A DNA stretch of 64,000 nucleotides, taken from the NCBI GenBank assembly GCA_018606805.1, contig JAGYWI010000001.1, positions 124,001-188,000 on the forward strand, written 5' to 3'. Below the pieces are notes generated by a model. That model saw nothing but the letters and a program-made list of their open reading frames with translations, was not told the DNA's origin and searched no databases. The DNA comes from Candidatus Magnetomicrobium cryptolimnococcus (GTDB taxonomy: Bacteria > Nitrospirota > Thermodesulfovibrionia > Thermodesulfovibrionales > Magnetobacteriaceae). Positions 27,571 to 36,880 of the stretch are shown here, in pieces; the stretch's first letter is position 1; each line of letters starts with the position of its first letter. The position numbers and the translations under genes are program-made.

Positions 27571-29654
27571 TGCCTAACGATAAAGAAACAAAATCAGCCC
27601 TTATGGAGATAGGCGTTGAGGAAGTGCCAGCCCGTATGCTTGCCCATGGCATTGAAAACCTTAAAACTATTGCCGAAAAGATTTTTAATGAAAACGCTAT
27701 TCGATTTTTTGAAATCAAGACCTACGCTACCCCCAGACGCATTACACTAATAGCCCAAGGTATCCAACCCTATCAAGAAAGTAGAGTGCACGAGGTCTTT
27801 GGGCCACCTGCCAAAGTAGCCTTTGACTCAGATGGTAAACTAACACAAATTGGCGAAAAATTTGCACTCTCACAATCAGTGGAACCCCACACACTTAAAA
27901 TAAAGTCCAAGGGCAAAGGCGAATACGTCGTTGCCGTTATAGAGGAAAAAGGACAACCGGTTTATAACATAATTGGCGGCATCTTTAATTCAATAATATC
28001 AGCCATAACGTTCCCAAAGGCTATGCGGTGGGCTGATTTAGATATGAAGTTCATAAGACCAATTCGGTGGGTTACCGCTATATACGGCGACAAGCCGGTT
28101 GTGTTTAAGCCAGTGCAAGGCTCTGATATGGAAAGTGCAAACGTTACCTATGGACACCGATTTTTTTCAAAAGGAGCTATTGTCATCAATTCCGTAGACG
28201 AGTACTTACAGGTTCTTATGGATAACTACGTGGTTGTGGATAAAGAAGAGCGAAAAAAACTTATAAATGCCGAAATTGAGGAAATATGCAGCACGGTTGG
28301 CGCCATATTAGTGCAAGATGAGGAACTCTTAGAACACGTTAGTTTTCTCGTTGAATACCCCAGATGCCTTCTTTGCACATTTTCAGAAGGTTTCCTAACC
28401 CTGCCTCGAGAACTTCTCATTAGCGTTATGAAAGACCACCAGAAATTTTTTGTCCTTGAAAATGAAGCAGGCTTACTAATAAATCAGTTCATAGTGGTAT
28501 CCAATACAAAAAGGGAAAATATAGCAAACGTGCGCGCCGGGGCACAGCGCGTCGTTAAGGCACGCCTTGAAGATGCCAAATTCTACTTCGATGAAGACAG
28601 AAAAAACCCCCTTATGGCTAAATACGAAGCCCTCGGCGGTATCGTTTTTCATGAACGCATTGGCACCATCTCTGATAAGATTACAAAACTCTCTGAAATA
28701 GCAAATGTTTTCTACACTAAGCTCTTTGAACAAAATCAACAACCCCTAACTACCGACCTTACACGTGCCGTCAAGCTTTCCAAGTGCGACTTAGTAACAG
28801 GCGTTGTTAAAGAATTTCCAGAACTACAAGGCATAATGGGCAGGCACTACGCCAAACACGACGGTGAACCCGACGAAGTCTCTCAGGCAATATATGAACA
28901 GTACCTGCCAGCCTTTTCAGGCGATAGCAGGCTACCCACTACAAATATCGGCATAACTTTAAGCCTTGCAGATAAATTTTATGATATTGTATCCTTTTTC
29001 GCCGTTAACCTTATACCAACCGGCTCAGAAGACCCATTCGCACTAAGAAGACAAGCCTTTGGCATAATCTCTATTCTCACAAGCGGCGCATTTAAAGTCA
29101 GCCTTAATGAACTCATCCTTGCCACTTGTGAGATTCTCTCAAAACCCACTGAAAACATAAACGGATTTTTCAAACAAAGACTTGAATGGCTATTCATATC
29201 AAAAGGTTTTACCACAGATACAGTACACGCCGCTATGGATGATTTCATGAACATCCCACTCACATACCTACTAAACCGTATGAATGCCCTAAAAGAACTC
29301 AGAGCAAATGCCGGCATCGAAGGCTTTCTTCTTGCCATTAAACGAGTCTATAATATACTACCAAAAGGAACAAGTTTTAATATAAACGAAAACATAGAAC
29401 TCATACAATACGAAAAAAACCTCTACGACCACCTTAATACGATCGCTCCTATAATTTATAAAAATGTTAAAATAGGTAACTATAAAGAAGCTGGCGAAAT
29501 AATTAAAACCATAATAGAACCAATTAATAATTTTTTTGATAATATCCTCGTTATGGATAAAGACGAAAAAATCAAACATAATAGACTAGCTATATTAAGT
29601 AAAGTATGGCAGGCAGTGGTTATAATGGCTGATTTTTCAAAAATCCAATATTAA
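27570..29654 (+). CDS. glyS: glycine--tRNA ligase beta subunit
   Basis: The 694-residue beta chain needed for tRNA-Gly recognition and for activity of the alpha2beta2 enzyme. ALMEIGVEEVPARM begins the protein; FLTLPRELLISVMKDHQKFF, VRAGAQRVVKARLEDAKFY and the HD-like KCDLVTGVVKEFPELQGIMGRHYA segments are hallmark regions, and the C-terminal anticodon-binding part contains NRLAILSKV. It begins with GTG at 27570, overlapping the last base of glyQ, so translation is coupled. Length is standard. The following 215 bases carry a hairpin and a T-rich stretch. Confidence 0.98.
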   Translation: MPNDKETKSALMEIGVEEVPARMLAHGIENLKTIAEKIFNENAIRFFEIKTYATPRRITLIAQGIQPYQESRVHEVFGPPAKVAFDSDGKLTQIGEKFALSQSVEPHTLKIKSKGKGEYVVAVIEEKGQPVYNIIGGIFNSIISAITFPKAMRWADLDMKFIRPIRWVTAIYGDKPVVFKPVQGSDMESANVTYGHRFFSKGAIVINSVDEYLQVLMDNYVVVDKEERKKLINAEIEEICSTVGAILVQDEELLEHVSFLVEYPRCLLCTFSEGFLTLPRELLISVMKDHQKFFVLENEAGLLINQFIVVSNTKRENIANVRAGAQRVVKARLEDAKFYFDEDRKNPLMAKYEALGGIVFHERIGTISDKITKLSEIANVFYTKLFEQNQQPLTTDLTRAVKLSKCDLVTGVVKEFPELQGIMGRHYAKHDGEPDEVSQAIYEQYLPAFSGDSRLPTTNIGITLSLADKFYDIVSFFAVNLIPTGSEDPFALRRQAFGIISILTSGAFKVSLNELILATCEILSKPTENINGFFKQRLEWLFISKGFTTDTVHAAMDDFMNIPLTYLLNRMNALKELRANAGIEGFLLAIKRVYNILPKGTSFNINENIELIQYEKNLYDHLNTIAPIIYKNVKIGNYKEAGEIIKTIIEPINNFFDNILVMDKDEKIKHNRLAILSKVWQAVVIMADFSKIQY

Positions 29655-29798
29655 AGGAAGAAAAGAGGTAATCCTGAATAGATAGTGTTATACCAAAATA
29701 AAAATGGTTTGCAAAAAATAATAGCTGTATTTTTTATTATATCTCATGAAATAGTGTTTTTTGGGTTCAAGGTGTGTCTTCACACCCTTGGCAGGGGT

Positions 29799-29817
29799 GT
29801 GAGGGCAGCGCCCTCAC
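29799..29817 (+). terminator. hairpin, probable terminator after glyQS
   Basis: GTGAGGGC - AGC - GCCCTCAC forms a perfect 8-bp stem, followed by a T-rich run (29818-29850). A second, imperfect stem CAAGGTGTG/CACACCCTTG lies just before it. The sequence has the look of a dispersed repeat reused as a terminator. Confidence 0.55.
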
Positions 29818-29869
29818 TGTGTATTTGTTATTTTTTTTGTATTTTTTATATTTCATGTTATAATGAAAC

Positions 29870-31837
29870 ATGAAATGCCCTTCTTGTAAAACTGAGATAC
29901 AGGCACTCAAAAAAGAGTGTCCGGCGTGTGGGGTTTCTTATGGTGCTAATTTATATGCACGGTTTTCCCTTTATTTTGATTTAAAGAAAAAGTATGAAAA
30001 TCTTGTAAAAATCAAAGCAGAGCTTTCCGATGAAGTAGAAAACACAAGAAGACAGTTTTTATTTTATGAAGGCATATTAACAGAGGAGCTTAAAACGATA
30101 AAACTGCCTATTAAGCCACAAGCTTCTGAAAAAGAGGAGACTCAGCCAACACCAAAAGGATCTCAAGGACAACCACCACCACAATCCCAAGTGCAACAAA
30201 CGGAAAAACCGCCAGGGCAAAAGCCTCTAAGTAAACCTAAGCTGCAGCCAGCGCCACCACAGTTGGGCTCACTGGAGCTTCGCATAGGGCAACGGTTGTT
30301 GCTTATTGTTGGGGTTATATTTACTATTATAGGGGTAGCGTATTTTCTTAAGTACTCCTTTGACAAAGGCTGGGTTGGGCCTGCCGGCAGGGTAGCACTT
30401 GCCTATTTATGGGGCATTGCCTTTCTTATACTTGGACAATGGTTTAAAAATAAAGACTATACCGTATTTGGTTTATATATTTTTGGTGGCGGTCTTGCTG
30501 TTTTATACTTTTCCACTTTTGCAGCATTTCATATCTATCACCTATTTAGTCAATTCACCTCCTTCTTTCTTATGATACTAACAACCGTACTTGCATGCAG
30601 CATGGCTGTTGTTTATAACACTAAATGGATAGCCGTATTAGGCATAATTGGCGGTTTTACAACCCCACTACTCCTTAAAACAGGGATTGACAATCAGCTA
30701 TCCCTTATGTCCTATATGTCTTTGTTAAACATAGGGATTTTTGCTATTTCTTTTTATAAAAGGTGGAATTTATTAAATTACCTTGGCTTTTTCTTTACAT
30801 ATTTTTTGTATACTATATGGTTTATTTTTAACTATTCAAGCACAAAGTTTTGGCCATCCATTTTGTTTTTAACATTTTTCTATCTTATTTATAGTGTAGT
30901 ACCATTTGCCTATCAATTTCTCAAGGCACAAAAAGAAAGCCTTAAGGGGTTTATCATAATAACACCAAATTCACTCATAGCCTTTAGCTATAGTTATTTT
31001 ATGGTGGCTGACTTTAAGTCAGTTGAATGGGTTAGTGTTATTTCACTGTTTTATGCCTTTTCGTTTCTTTCAATGGCATATTTTTTATATTTAAGACAAA
31101 AACAGGATACAGAGGCGTATGCCGTCTTGATTGGTAAGGCAGCTCTTTTTCTCGTGATAACGATACCAGTGTTATTTTCAGATGAATGGGTAACCATCTT
31201 TTGGATAGCACAGGCAGCAGCTTTAATATGGTTAGGTACTAAACTTAACAAAGGATGGATGGTTGTCAGTGCCTATATCCTGCTTTTTATATCTATCTTT
31301 AAATTTATAATCTACGATTACCCATCGCTATTTAAACTGGATTATGATAATTTTATCATATCAAAAACTGCTGGGTTTGATTTAGGTATTGCCCGCATGA
31401 TAACATCCATGAGTGTGCTAATAGGTATGTATATTGTTAGCCGTTTGCTTAACAAATCTAAAAGGTTTATAGCACTTACACGGTTTTCGTATACCGTATT
31501 TGGCGCTTTGTTTTTTTTGGTGCTCAATGTTGAAGTATCCAACTACTTTTATCATAACTTGTCGGAGGCTCGATTTGCTGCTATTTCTATACTATGGGGG
31601 CTTTTTTCCATTACACTGATGATAATCGGTATCGCTTTTAAAGTAAGCCCTGTACGTAAGGTTTCATTTGCATTATTTTTTGTTACTATTTTAAAGGTTT
31701 TTTTAGTTGATATGGGGAAATTTAGTACTCCTTATCGTATACTTTCTTTTATAATACTTGGACTTTTACTTGTCATTACATCCTATCTTTATCACAAACA
31801 TAAAGATAGAATACTTGGGCTTTTTAATGAAAAATAA
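29870..31837 (+). CDS. DUF2339 multi-pass membrane protein with N-terminal zinc ribbon
   Basis: 655 residues. The N-terminus is a zinc ribbon (CPSCKTE...CPACG, Cys3/6/17/20) followed by a coiled-coil stretch (about 35-85), a Pro/Gln-rich linker (about 85-135) and then about 17 hydrophobic helices to the C-terminus. LELRIGQRLLLIVGVIF then GVAYFLKYSFDKGWVGP marks the start of DUF2339, a large polytopic family of unknown function. It overlaps the next gene (DUF3999) by 11 bases; these two families are often neighbours in Gram-negative bacteria. A role in envelope homeostasis is only inference. ATG 29870 is the first codon of the zinc ribbon and I see no strong ribosome binding site. Confidence 0.87.
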   Translation: MKCPSCKTEIQALKKECPACGVSYGANLYARFSLYFDLKKKYENLVKIKAELSDEVENTRRQFLFYEGILTEELKTIKLPIKPQASEKEETQPTPKGSQGQPPPQSQVQQTEKPPGQKPLSKPKLQPAPPQLGSLELRIGQRLLLIVGVIFTIIGVAYFLKYSFDKGWVGPAGRVALAYLWGIAFLILGQWFKNKDYTVFGLYIFGGGLAVLYFSTFAAFHIYHLFSQFTSFFLMILTTVLACSMAVVYNTKWIAVLGIIGGFTTPLLLKTGIDNQLSLMSYMSLLNIGIFAISFYKRWNLLNYLGFFFTYFLYTIWFIFNYSSTKFWPSILFLTFFYLIYSVVPFAYQFLKAQKESLKGFIIITPNSLIAFSYSYFMVADFKSVEWVSVISLFYAFSFLSMAYFLYLRQKQDTEAYAVLIGKAALFLVITIPVLFSDEWVTIFWIAQAAALIWLGTKLNKGWMVVSAYILLFISIFKFIIYDYPSLFKLDYDNFIISKTAGFDLGIARMITSMSVLIGMYIVSRLLNKSKRFIALTRFSYTVFGALFFLVLNVEVSNYFYHNLSEARFAAISILWGLFSITLMIIGIAFKVSPVRKVSFALFFVTILKVFLVDMGKFSTPYRILSFIILGLLLVITSYLYHKHKDRILGLFNEK

Positions 31838-33218
31838 TATTATCTTATTACTCATACTCTTGTTATTGAATATCGCAACTTCTTACGCCTATGGCGATAG
31901 TGAGACAGTTAGACCTGAAAACTTTACATATAGTATTAAACTAACAGATAACTTTACACCCAATATGATTTCACGCATACACTTAAATGCTAATATACTA
32001 AGCAAATGTTCCTACAACTGTAAAGACATGCGTATTTTTGATGATAATTCAAACGAAATCCCATATGTTATTATTAAACATAAAATAACACAAACTCCTA
32101 ACCCCATATTACCTATGAATATTACGGTATACGAATCCGATAACGTATCGGTTTCTATAACTATGCAATTTAAAAAAGAGCGTCTAATTAATGAAATTAC
32201 ATTAAAAACCACTAATACTAACTTCAATAAAATGCTAACTCTCTATGGCAGCACAGACCTAGCAAACTGGATAGAAATTACAAAAGACAAAATATATGAT
32301 TTTAGCGCACACGTTGAACTAAGAAAAACCGCCATTGCACTAAATGAACCCGTAGCATTTCAGTTCTATAAAATAGAACTAACCGAGCAAGAAGACCAAA
32401 ACATCAATGAATCGCTAAGACTTAAATACGGCGACCTTGATTTTTCACTAAATAAAAGAAACGCCTATCAAACAATACCTTTTAAAATCAATGCAATTAC
32501 AGCTACATTAAAGGAAAATAAAGCTCCATCTTCAATCTATGATAGTATGGTCTTAATTCCAACTAAAAAACAAGTAAATCACACGACAGAACTCTCATTT
32601 GAGGTATCCCCTCCTGTTGACAATATTATATTTGACATAGACTATCCACCATACTATAATCGAGTGGTTTCTGTATATTATAAGTATAAAGGGCTACCTA
32701 ATTTCTTCTTTTTAGGAAACGATAATATCTATAACTTTCCAATTGCAGATGTGTGGAATAAAAAGACCTCTATGACAAGCGATGAGCTACAGCTGTTTTA
32801 CCAAAGTAACACCTCCCCAACTATTAGACAGTACAAATTAGTTATATGGGACAATAACAATCTACCTGTAAACGTTAACGCTATTAAAATTGAATGGTTA
32901 CGGCGCTATATATACTTTATACCCAACAAAAAAACCAAAGAATACACCTTATGCTTTGGTAATGGCGAAGTTAGCTTTCCTAAATACGACTTAGAAAACT
33001 TTATAAACCAAGATAACTGGTTTCGCCATACTTATAAAGAACCGGCAATTACTAAAATTATATTTAATAAGGATTTCAAGCAAATAGAAAGACCAAAGGA
33101 CAGTAAAGCCAAAATCGAAAAAACCATACTAACAATAGTGGTGATTTTACTGGTATGTCTGATGGGGTTTTGGCTTTATAAGCTTGTAAATGTTAAAAAT
33201 AGTAATGTTGAAAGGTGA
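31827..33218 (+). CDS. DUF3999-like secreted/membrane-anchored protein
   Basis: 463 residues: a signal peptide (NNIILLLILLLLNIATSYA), a large extracytoplasmic beta-rich region, and one C-terminal membrane helix (about 433-455, TILTIVVILLVCLMGFWLY) with a short basic tail. RPENFTYSIKL followed by MRIFDDNSNEIPYVI fits the start of DUF3999, whose members lie beside DUF2339 genes. ATG 31827 is chosen because it begins a clear signal peptide; a longer frame to 31758 lies inside the DUF2339 gene. The stop overlaps the next permease start (GTGA). It may be the periplasmic partner of the DUF2339 protein. Function unknown. Confidence 0.78.
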   Translation: MKNNIILLLILLLLNIATSYAYGDSETVRPENFTYSIKLTDNFTPNMISRIHLNANILSKCSYNCKDMRIFDDNSNEIPYVIIKHKITQTPNPILPMNITVYESDNVSVSITMQFKKERLINEITLKTTNTNFNKMLTLYGSTDLANWIEITKDKIYDFSAHVELRKTAIALNEPVAFQFYKIELTEQEDQNINESLRLKYGDLDFSLNKRNAYQTIPFKINAITATLKENKAPSSIYDSMVLIPTKKQVNHTTELSFEVSPPVDNIIFDIDYPPYYNRVVSVYYKYKGLPNFFFLGNDNIYNFPIADVWNKKTSMTSDELQLFYQSNTSPTIRQYKLVIWDNNNLPVNVNAIKIEWLRRYIYFIPNKKTKEYTLCFGNGEVSFPKYDLENFINQDNWFRHTYKEPAITKIIFNKDFKQIERPKDSKAKIEKTILTIVVILLVCLMGFWLYKLVNVKNSNVER

Positions 33219-34426
33219 ATCGCTTATTTAGCATTTTAGAAAGTGCATACCACGCTGTTAAGGCATATAAGATAAGAACGTTTTTTTGCCTTTTAAGTAT
33301 AAGCCTAGGTATTTCATCCATAACGCTAATAGTGGCAAGCGTTGAAGGGGCATACCAAAAGGCTTATGAAATCATTGATATGTTTGGGCCAGATGCCGCA
33401 ATGGTGTTTGGTGGCTCACTAAGTAAACGCGCTGTTGGAGGCAGAGAAAAAACCCTCACCCTAGCCGATGTCCAAGCTGTAACTGATGCCTTCCCACAAG
33501 CCTACCTTGTTGTGCCAATTGACGTAAAAGGTGGCATGCCCGTATCATTTAGACAAAATAAACATAAAACCTTGGTGGCCGGCTCATCGGCTGACTACAG
33601 CGTAACAGCTACATGGCCAGTCATTGAGGGCAGAGACCTGTCCACTGAGGACATAAAGGGGCATCGAAACGTCTGTCTTTTGGGACAAACTGTAATACGT
33701 AAGCTCTTTCCAGAGGCTAACCCTGTTGGTAAATTTATTACCGTTGAAAAGATAGTCTGTCAGGTTGTTGGCGTTCTTTCTGAAAGAAGTGCCTCTCGCG
33801 TTGGTCATGACCTAAACGACCGTATAATAATGCCAATAACAACAGTTATGAAAAAACTGCGCAATGAACGACAATATATCTCTGCAATGCGCCTGCGCTT
33901 TACCAATACCCAATACCTCACACAATGGATTGCAGAACTTAAAACCTTCCTGCGCTATAGGCATAACCTAAGAAAAGACGAAGAAGAAGATTTTCACATA
34001 ATGTCCTCTAACGAAATAATATCCTTTCTCGTAGCCCTAACAGGCTCTTTAGTGCTATTCCTTGGCATATCAGGTATAGTATCTCTGATAGTGTCCGGGT
34101 TTGTGCTAGCTAATTTATTCTTGCTATCCGTAAGCCAACGCATAAACGAAATCGGTATAAGACGGGCAGTGGGTGCTAAAAAAAGTGATATATTTATCCA
34201 ATTCGTACTGGAAGCAACCCTTATAACAATGGGAGGTGGTATACTTGGGTATCTTATTGGCTTTGTAGTATCTAAAATTTTAGTAAGCATAGCAGAGTTT
34301 CCCATGAGCTTTTCTTACCGGGGCTTCCTTACAGGCCTTGTTTTAGCAATATGCGTTGGTATCATATTTGGCGTACAACCAGCAAGAAAAGCCGCAAACC
34401 TAAGCCCCATCGAGGCTATTAAATGA
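33215..34426 (+). CDS. ABC transporter permease, MacB/FtsX type (first)
   Basis: A 403-residue type VII ABC permease: one N-terminal membrane helix (about 22-42), a periplasmic MacB-like core domain (about 45-265) and three C-terminal helices. Between helices 2 and 3 lies the cytoplasmic coupling segment EIGIRRAVGAKKSDI, the FtsX signature, and the protein ends with ARKAANLSPIEAIK, also standard. Such proteins work as mechanotransmitters with a MacB/LolD-like ATPase. GTG at 33215 overlaps the DUF3999 stop by 4 bases and its own stop overlaps the next permease by 4. No ATPase or membrane-fusion gene is adjacent. Confidence 0.92.
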   Translation: MNRLFSILESAYHAVKAYKIRTFFCLLSISLGISSITLIVASVEGAYQKAYEIIDMFGPDAAMVFGGSLSKRAVGGREKTLTLADVQAVTDAFPQAYLVVPIDVKGGMPVSFRQNKHKTLVAGSSADYSVTATWPVIEGRDLSTEDIKGHRNVCLLGQTVIRKLFPEANPVGKFITVEKIVCQVVGVLSERSASRVGHDLNDRIIMPITTVMKKLRNERQYISAMRLRFTNTQYLTQWIAELKTFLRYRHNLRKDEEEDFHIMSSNEIISFLVALTGSLVLFLGISGIVSLIVSGFVLANLFLLSVSQRINEIGIRRAVGAKKSDIFIQFVLEATLITMGGGILGYLIGFVVSKILVSIAEFPMSFSYRGFLTGLVLAICVGIIFGVQPARKAANLSPIEAIK

Positions 34427-35649
34427 TAGCTTTTATTAGAAATATCATTTTAAATATAAAAATCTCAATAGAGTCTTTTTCAAATTTTAAACTAAGAACA
34501 GCCCTTGCCGTATTTGGCGTAGTGCTTGGAACACTTTCACTTATAACCGTTGCAAACGTATCAGACGCCCTTAGCTTTAAAACCGAACAAGAAATAGCTA
34601 AACTTGGTAAAAATCTCCTGATCGTTAAAAGCGATATACGGCACTTTGGACCTAGAGTATTCAGCGACTCAGCTAATCTAACCATATGGGATGCCATTGC
34701 CATAAAGGACTTCGTACAAGGTGTCCAAGTAACACTACCGGTGGCTAATAAAACCTTTCCCGTTAGATATAAAGACGTAGTATTAAAATCAAGCCTCGTC
34801 ATGGGTGTTAACCAACACTTTTTTAACGTAAGAGGACTACACCTTAGTGAAGGTAGTTTTTTTACAAAAAAGGAAATAGATAACTCATTAAAAACAGTAG
34901 TCATTGGTTCAAAAGTCGCCGATACACTCTTTGGTACAGAAAACCCTATTGGTAAATATATCTATCTATATCGAGCCCCTTTTATAGTTATCGGTACTTT
35001 GGAATCAATCGGAGTTGATCTTGCAAATGTAGACCAAGATAATATTATATATGTACCATTAACAACCTACCTTAGACGACTAGTAAATGATATAAAAATT
35101 AATCTAATATACATTCAAGTAGTAGACAATAAAGCAATGCCCAGTGTGCAACAATCTATAGAAAAGCTCCTGCAAATAAGACACAAGATAAAAAAAGGCC
35201 TTGAAAATGACTTCTCTGTGGTAGACTTGAAAGACGTAACCTCTCTACAAACCCAAGCCATGACTATAGTAAAAACCCTCGGCCTTATAACCTCCTGTCT
35301 GTCTTTTGTTATAAGCTCCATAGGTATACTATCAATAATGGTGCTTATCGTAAACGAAAGAAAAGTGGAAATTGGAATAAGAAGAGCAGTTGGTTCAAGA
35401 AAACGAGACATAGTATGGCAATTTTTAACCGAGTCGTCATTTATATCCCTACTTGGCGCAATAGCCGGCCTTATCGTTGGCATACTCCTAACCGCCATAA
35501 TATCAAAACTGGCATCTATTCCATTTATAATATCCATGCAAGGTATAATTGTAGCATTCTTTGCTTCACTAATAACAGGAATTTTATCAGGTATATACCC
35601 ATCTAAAAAAGCTATAGAAATTCAACCAGTACAAGTGCTTAAAAAATAG
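34423..35649 (+). CDS. ABC transporter permease, MacB/FtsX type (second)
   Basis: A 408-residue paralogue of the preceding permease with the same order: N-terminal membrane helix (about 25-50), periplasmic MacB-core domain and three C-terminal helices. VEIGIRRAVGSRKRDI is the coupling signature and YPSKKAIEIQPVQVLKK the end. ATG 34423 overlaps the previous stop by 4 bases (ATGA). Two unequal permeases suggest a heterodimer, as in LolC/LolE or other type VII systems. The ATPase is not in the window. A hairpin 27 bases downstream probably ends the transcript. Confidence 0.92.
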   Translation: MIAFIRNIILNIKISIESFSNFKLRTALAVFGVVLGTLSLITVANVSDALSFKTEQEIAKLGKNLLIVKSDIRHFGPRVFSDSANLTIWDAIAIKDFVQGVQVTLPVANKTFPVRYKDVVLKSSLVMGVNQHFFNVRGLHLSEGSFFTKKEIDNSLKTVVIGSKVADTLFGTENPIGKYIYLYRAPFIVIGTLESIGVDLANVDQDNIIYVPLTTYLRRLVNDIKINLIYIQVVDNKAMPSVQQSIEKLLQIRHKIKKGLENDFSVVDLKDVTSLQTQAMTIVKTLGLITSCLSFVISSIGILSIMVLIVNERKVEIGIRRAVGSRKRDIVWQFLTESSFISLLGAIAGLIVGILLTAIISKLASIPFIISMQGIIVAFFASLITGILSGIYPSKKAIEIQPVQVLKK

Positions 35650-35675
35650 AAGAAAAAAGATAGAAGATAGAAGAA

Positions 35676-35711
35676 CGGGGGGAAACCCTTTTGAAAAAGG
35701 GTTCTTCCCCC
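35676..35711 (+). terminator. hairpin after the permease operon
   Basis: GGGGGGAAACCCTTTT pairs imperfectly with AAAAAGGGTTCTTCCCCC. It sits 26 bases after the second permease and belongs to the family of similar hairpins at 41448, 58044 and 62571, so it is a dispersed repeat probably acting as terminator. Confidence 0.55.
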
Positions 35712-35814
35712 GCACCCCCTTTCCTAAAACTTTTAGCCTGACAATAAATGCTAAATGTTGTACACTGTGGCAGGATGACATTTTTTTCCCAAAGCTTGTG
35801 CAGGCATAACGAGT

Positions 35815-35878
35815 AAATCGGCGAATGGAAAGACAACCCCCCAAAAAGAACGGGGGTTATCTTTCCATTCGCCGATTT
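35815..35878. repeat. strong 28-bp inverted repeat
   Basis: Arms 35815-35842 (AAATCGGCGAATGGAAAGAC...) and 35851-35878 pair over about 28 positions with one mismatch and an 8-base A-rich loop. It could form a very stable RNA hairpin or DNA cruciform. It contains no open frame of note and no second copy was seen in the window. Confidence 0.9.
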
Positions 35879-36001
35879 GGCACTAAAAGGGGGAGGAAAA
35901 ATATCTCCCCCTTTAAATCCCCCTCTATAACTCTTTTGGAGCTAGCGCAGAGACTTTACGTAAGTATGATAAATAGTCATGATTGCACAGTGGTAGCACA
36001 C

Positions 36002-36177
36002 CTGGTGCGCTTGCGCACCAGAAGAAAAAAGAGTCAGAGGGGGTCTTTTCTCAGGGGGAGATATTTTTACTCCCACTGATTACACCAAAGCGTCTATGGG
36101 GAAATGGCGCTGCCGTAAAAGAAAGCCGTCTTTTTAGCTTTCTTTGAGGTCAGTGCGCTTTCCCCAATAGACGCTTT
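36002..36177. repeat. palindromic intergenic repeat, copy 1
   Basis: Begins with a perfect 20-bp palindrome (CTGGTGCGCTTGCGCACCAG), continues with AGAGTCAGAGGGGGTCTTTT and a GGGGGAG/CTCCCAC pair, and ends in a hairpin 36087-36177 whose outer arms are AAAGCGTCTATGGGGAAA and TTTCCCCAATAGACGCTTT with an inner AAAGAAAGC/GCTTTCTTT stem. It is co-linear with 41140-41313. Confidence 0.85.
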
Positions 36178-36319
36178 AGTTGTCATGTAAGTATAGTGTG
36201 TAAGACATCCAATCCACATATACATCTAAAGCAATAAAGTAGCAACTAATGTAAATCTAACAACCAGATAAGCACGTAATGGGTCAAGGGGTCATTCGAC
36301 CCCTTGCAGGTAGGGGTTA

Positions 36320-36346
36320 AAGGGGAAGGACAGAGTCCTTCCCCTT
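36320..36346. terminator. terminator hairpin downstream of kdpC
   Basis: AAGGGGAAGGAC - AGA - GTCCTTCCCCTT, a perfect 12-bp stem with T-rich sequence on its plus-strand right side and A-containing sequence left. Nearly identical to 15883-15910. It lies just beyond the end of kdpC and could act in either direction. Confidence 0.6.
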
Positions 36347-36358
36347 TTCTTCTATCTT

Positions 36359-36880
36359 TTATTTTTTTATTCTATTTTTTTCTTCTTCTATAAGAGCCAG
36401 ATTCAGTTTAAGCACATTAACAACGGGTTCACCTAAAACGCCAAGCTGTCTTTGCTGTGTATAAGTGTCAACAAGGGCATATACCTTACTTTCGTCTATA
36501 CCGATACTTTTAGCCACACGTTGCACCTGATATTTAGCGGCGGCAGGGCTAATGTGTGGGTCAAGACCGCTACCGGAGGCAGTCATTAGGTCAACTGGTA
36601 TATCTGCAACTTTAATGTTTTTTCTAAGGTTTGAGCCTGATGATAAGGAGGCGTTGTAAGGATATGGTGTTGTAGCTGAGGGGCGTCCCCAGAAATATTT
36701 AGGCTCGCTAAATGGTTGACCTATTAAAGCAGAGCCAACTGCTTGACCGTTCTTAACGATAATGCTACCATTTGCTTGAAACGGAAAAAGTAGCTGTACA
36801 ATACCAGTAATAGCTAAAGGATAGATGAGCCCTGTGATTATGGTAAAAACGATTAATATGGTAATTGATGTACGTATCAT
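36359..36880 (-). CDS. kdpC: K+-transporting ATPase subunit C
   Basis: A 173-residue single-span accessory subunit of the KdpFABC potassium pump. The N-terminal helix ([21 protein letters not shown]) anchors it; the periplasmic portion has [35 protein letters not shown] and the late [10 protein letters not shown], all family features. It stabilises the KdpA-KdpB complex and raises ATP affinity. Its start overlaps the kdpB stop by 4 bases. Confidence 0.97.
   Translation of the reverse strand: MIRTSITILIVFTIITGLIYPLAITGIVQLLFPFQANGSIIVKNGQAVGSALIGQPFSEPKYFWGRPSATTPYPYNASLSSGSNLRKNIKVADIPVDLMTASGSGLDPHISPAAAKYQVQRVAKSIGIDESKVYALVDTYTQQRQLGVLGEPVVNVLKLNLALIEEEKNRIKK

Larger units (their letters stand above)
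35650..36358. other. repeat-rich gene-free region between permease and kdp operons
   Basis: About 700 bases without a gene. In order: a terminator-like hairpin (35676-35711), a segment AAACTTTTAGCCTGACAATA also resembled elsewhere, a near-perfect 28-bp palindrome (35815-35878), a G/C-rich hairpin (35885-35914), a 23-nt motif repeated inverted at 43366-43388 (35938-35960), the large palindromic repeat (36002-36177), a CAAGGGGTC...GACCCCTTG hairpin (36285-36306) and a terminator (36320-36346). Confidence 0.85.

Noticed and set aside
31758-31826. Longer start for the DUF3999 gene
   Set aside because: It overlaps DUF2339 by 80 bases and hides the signal peptide that begins at 31827.
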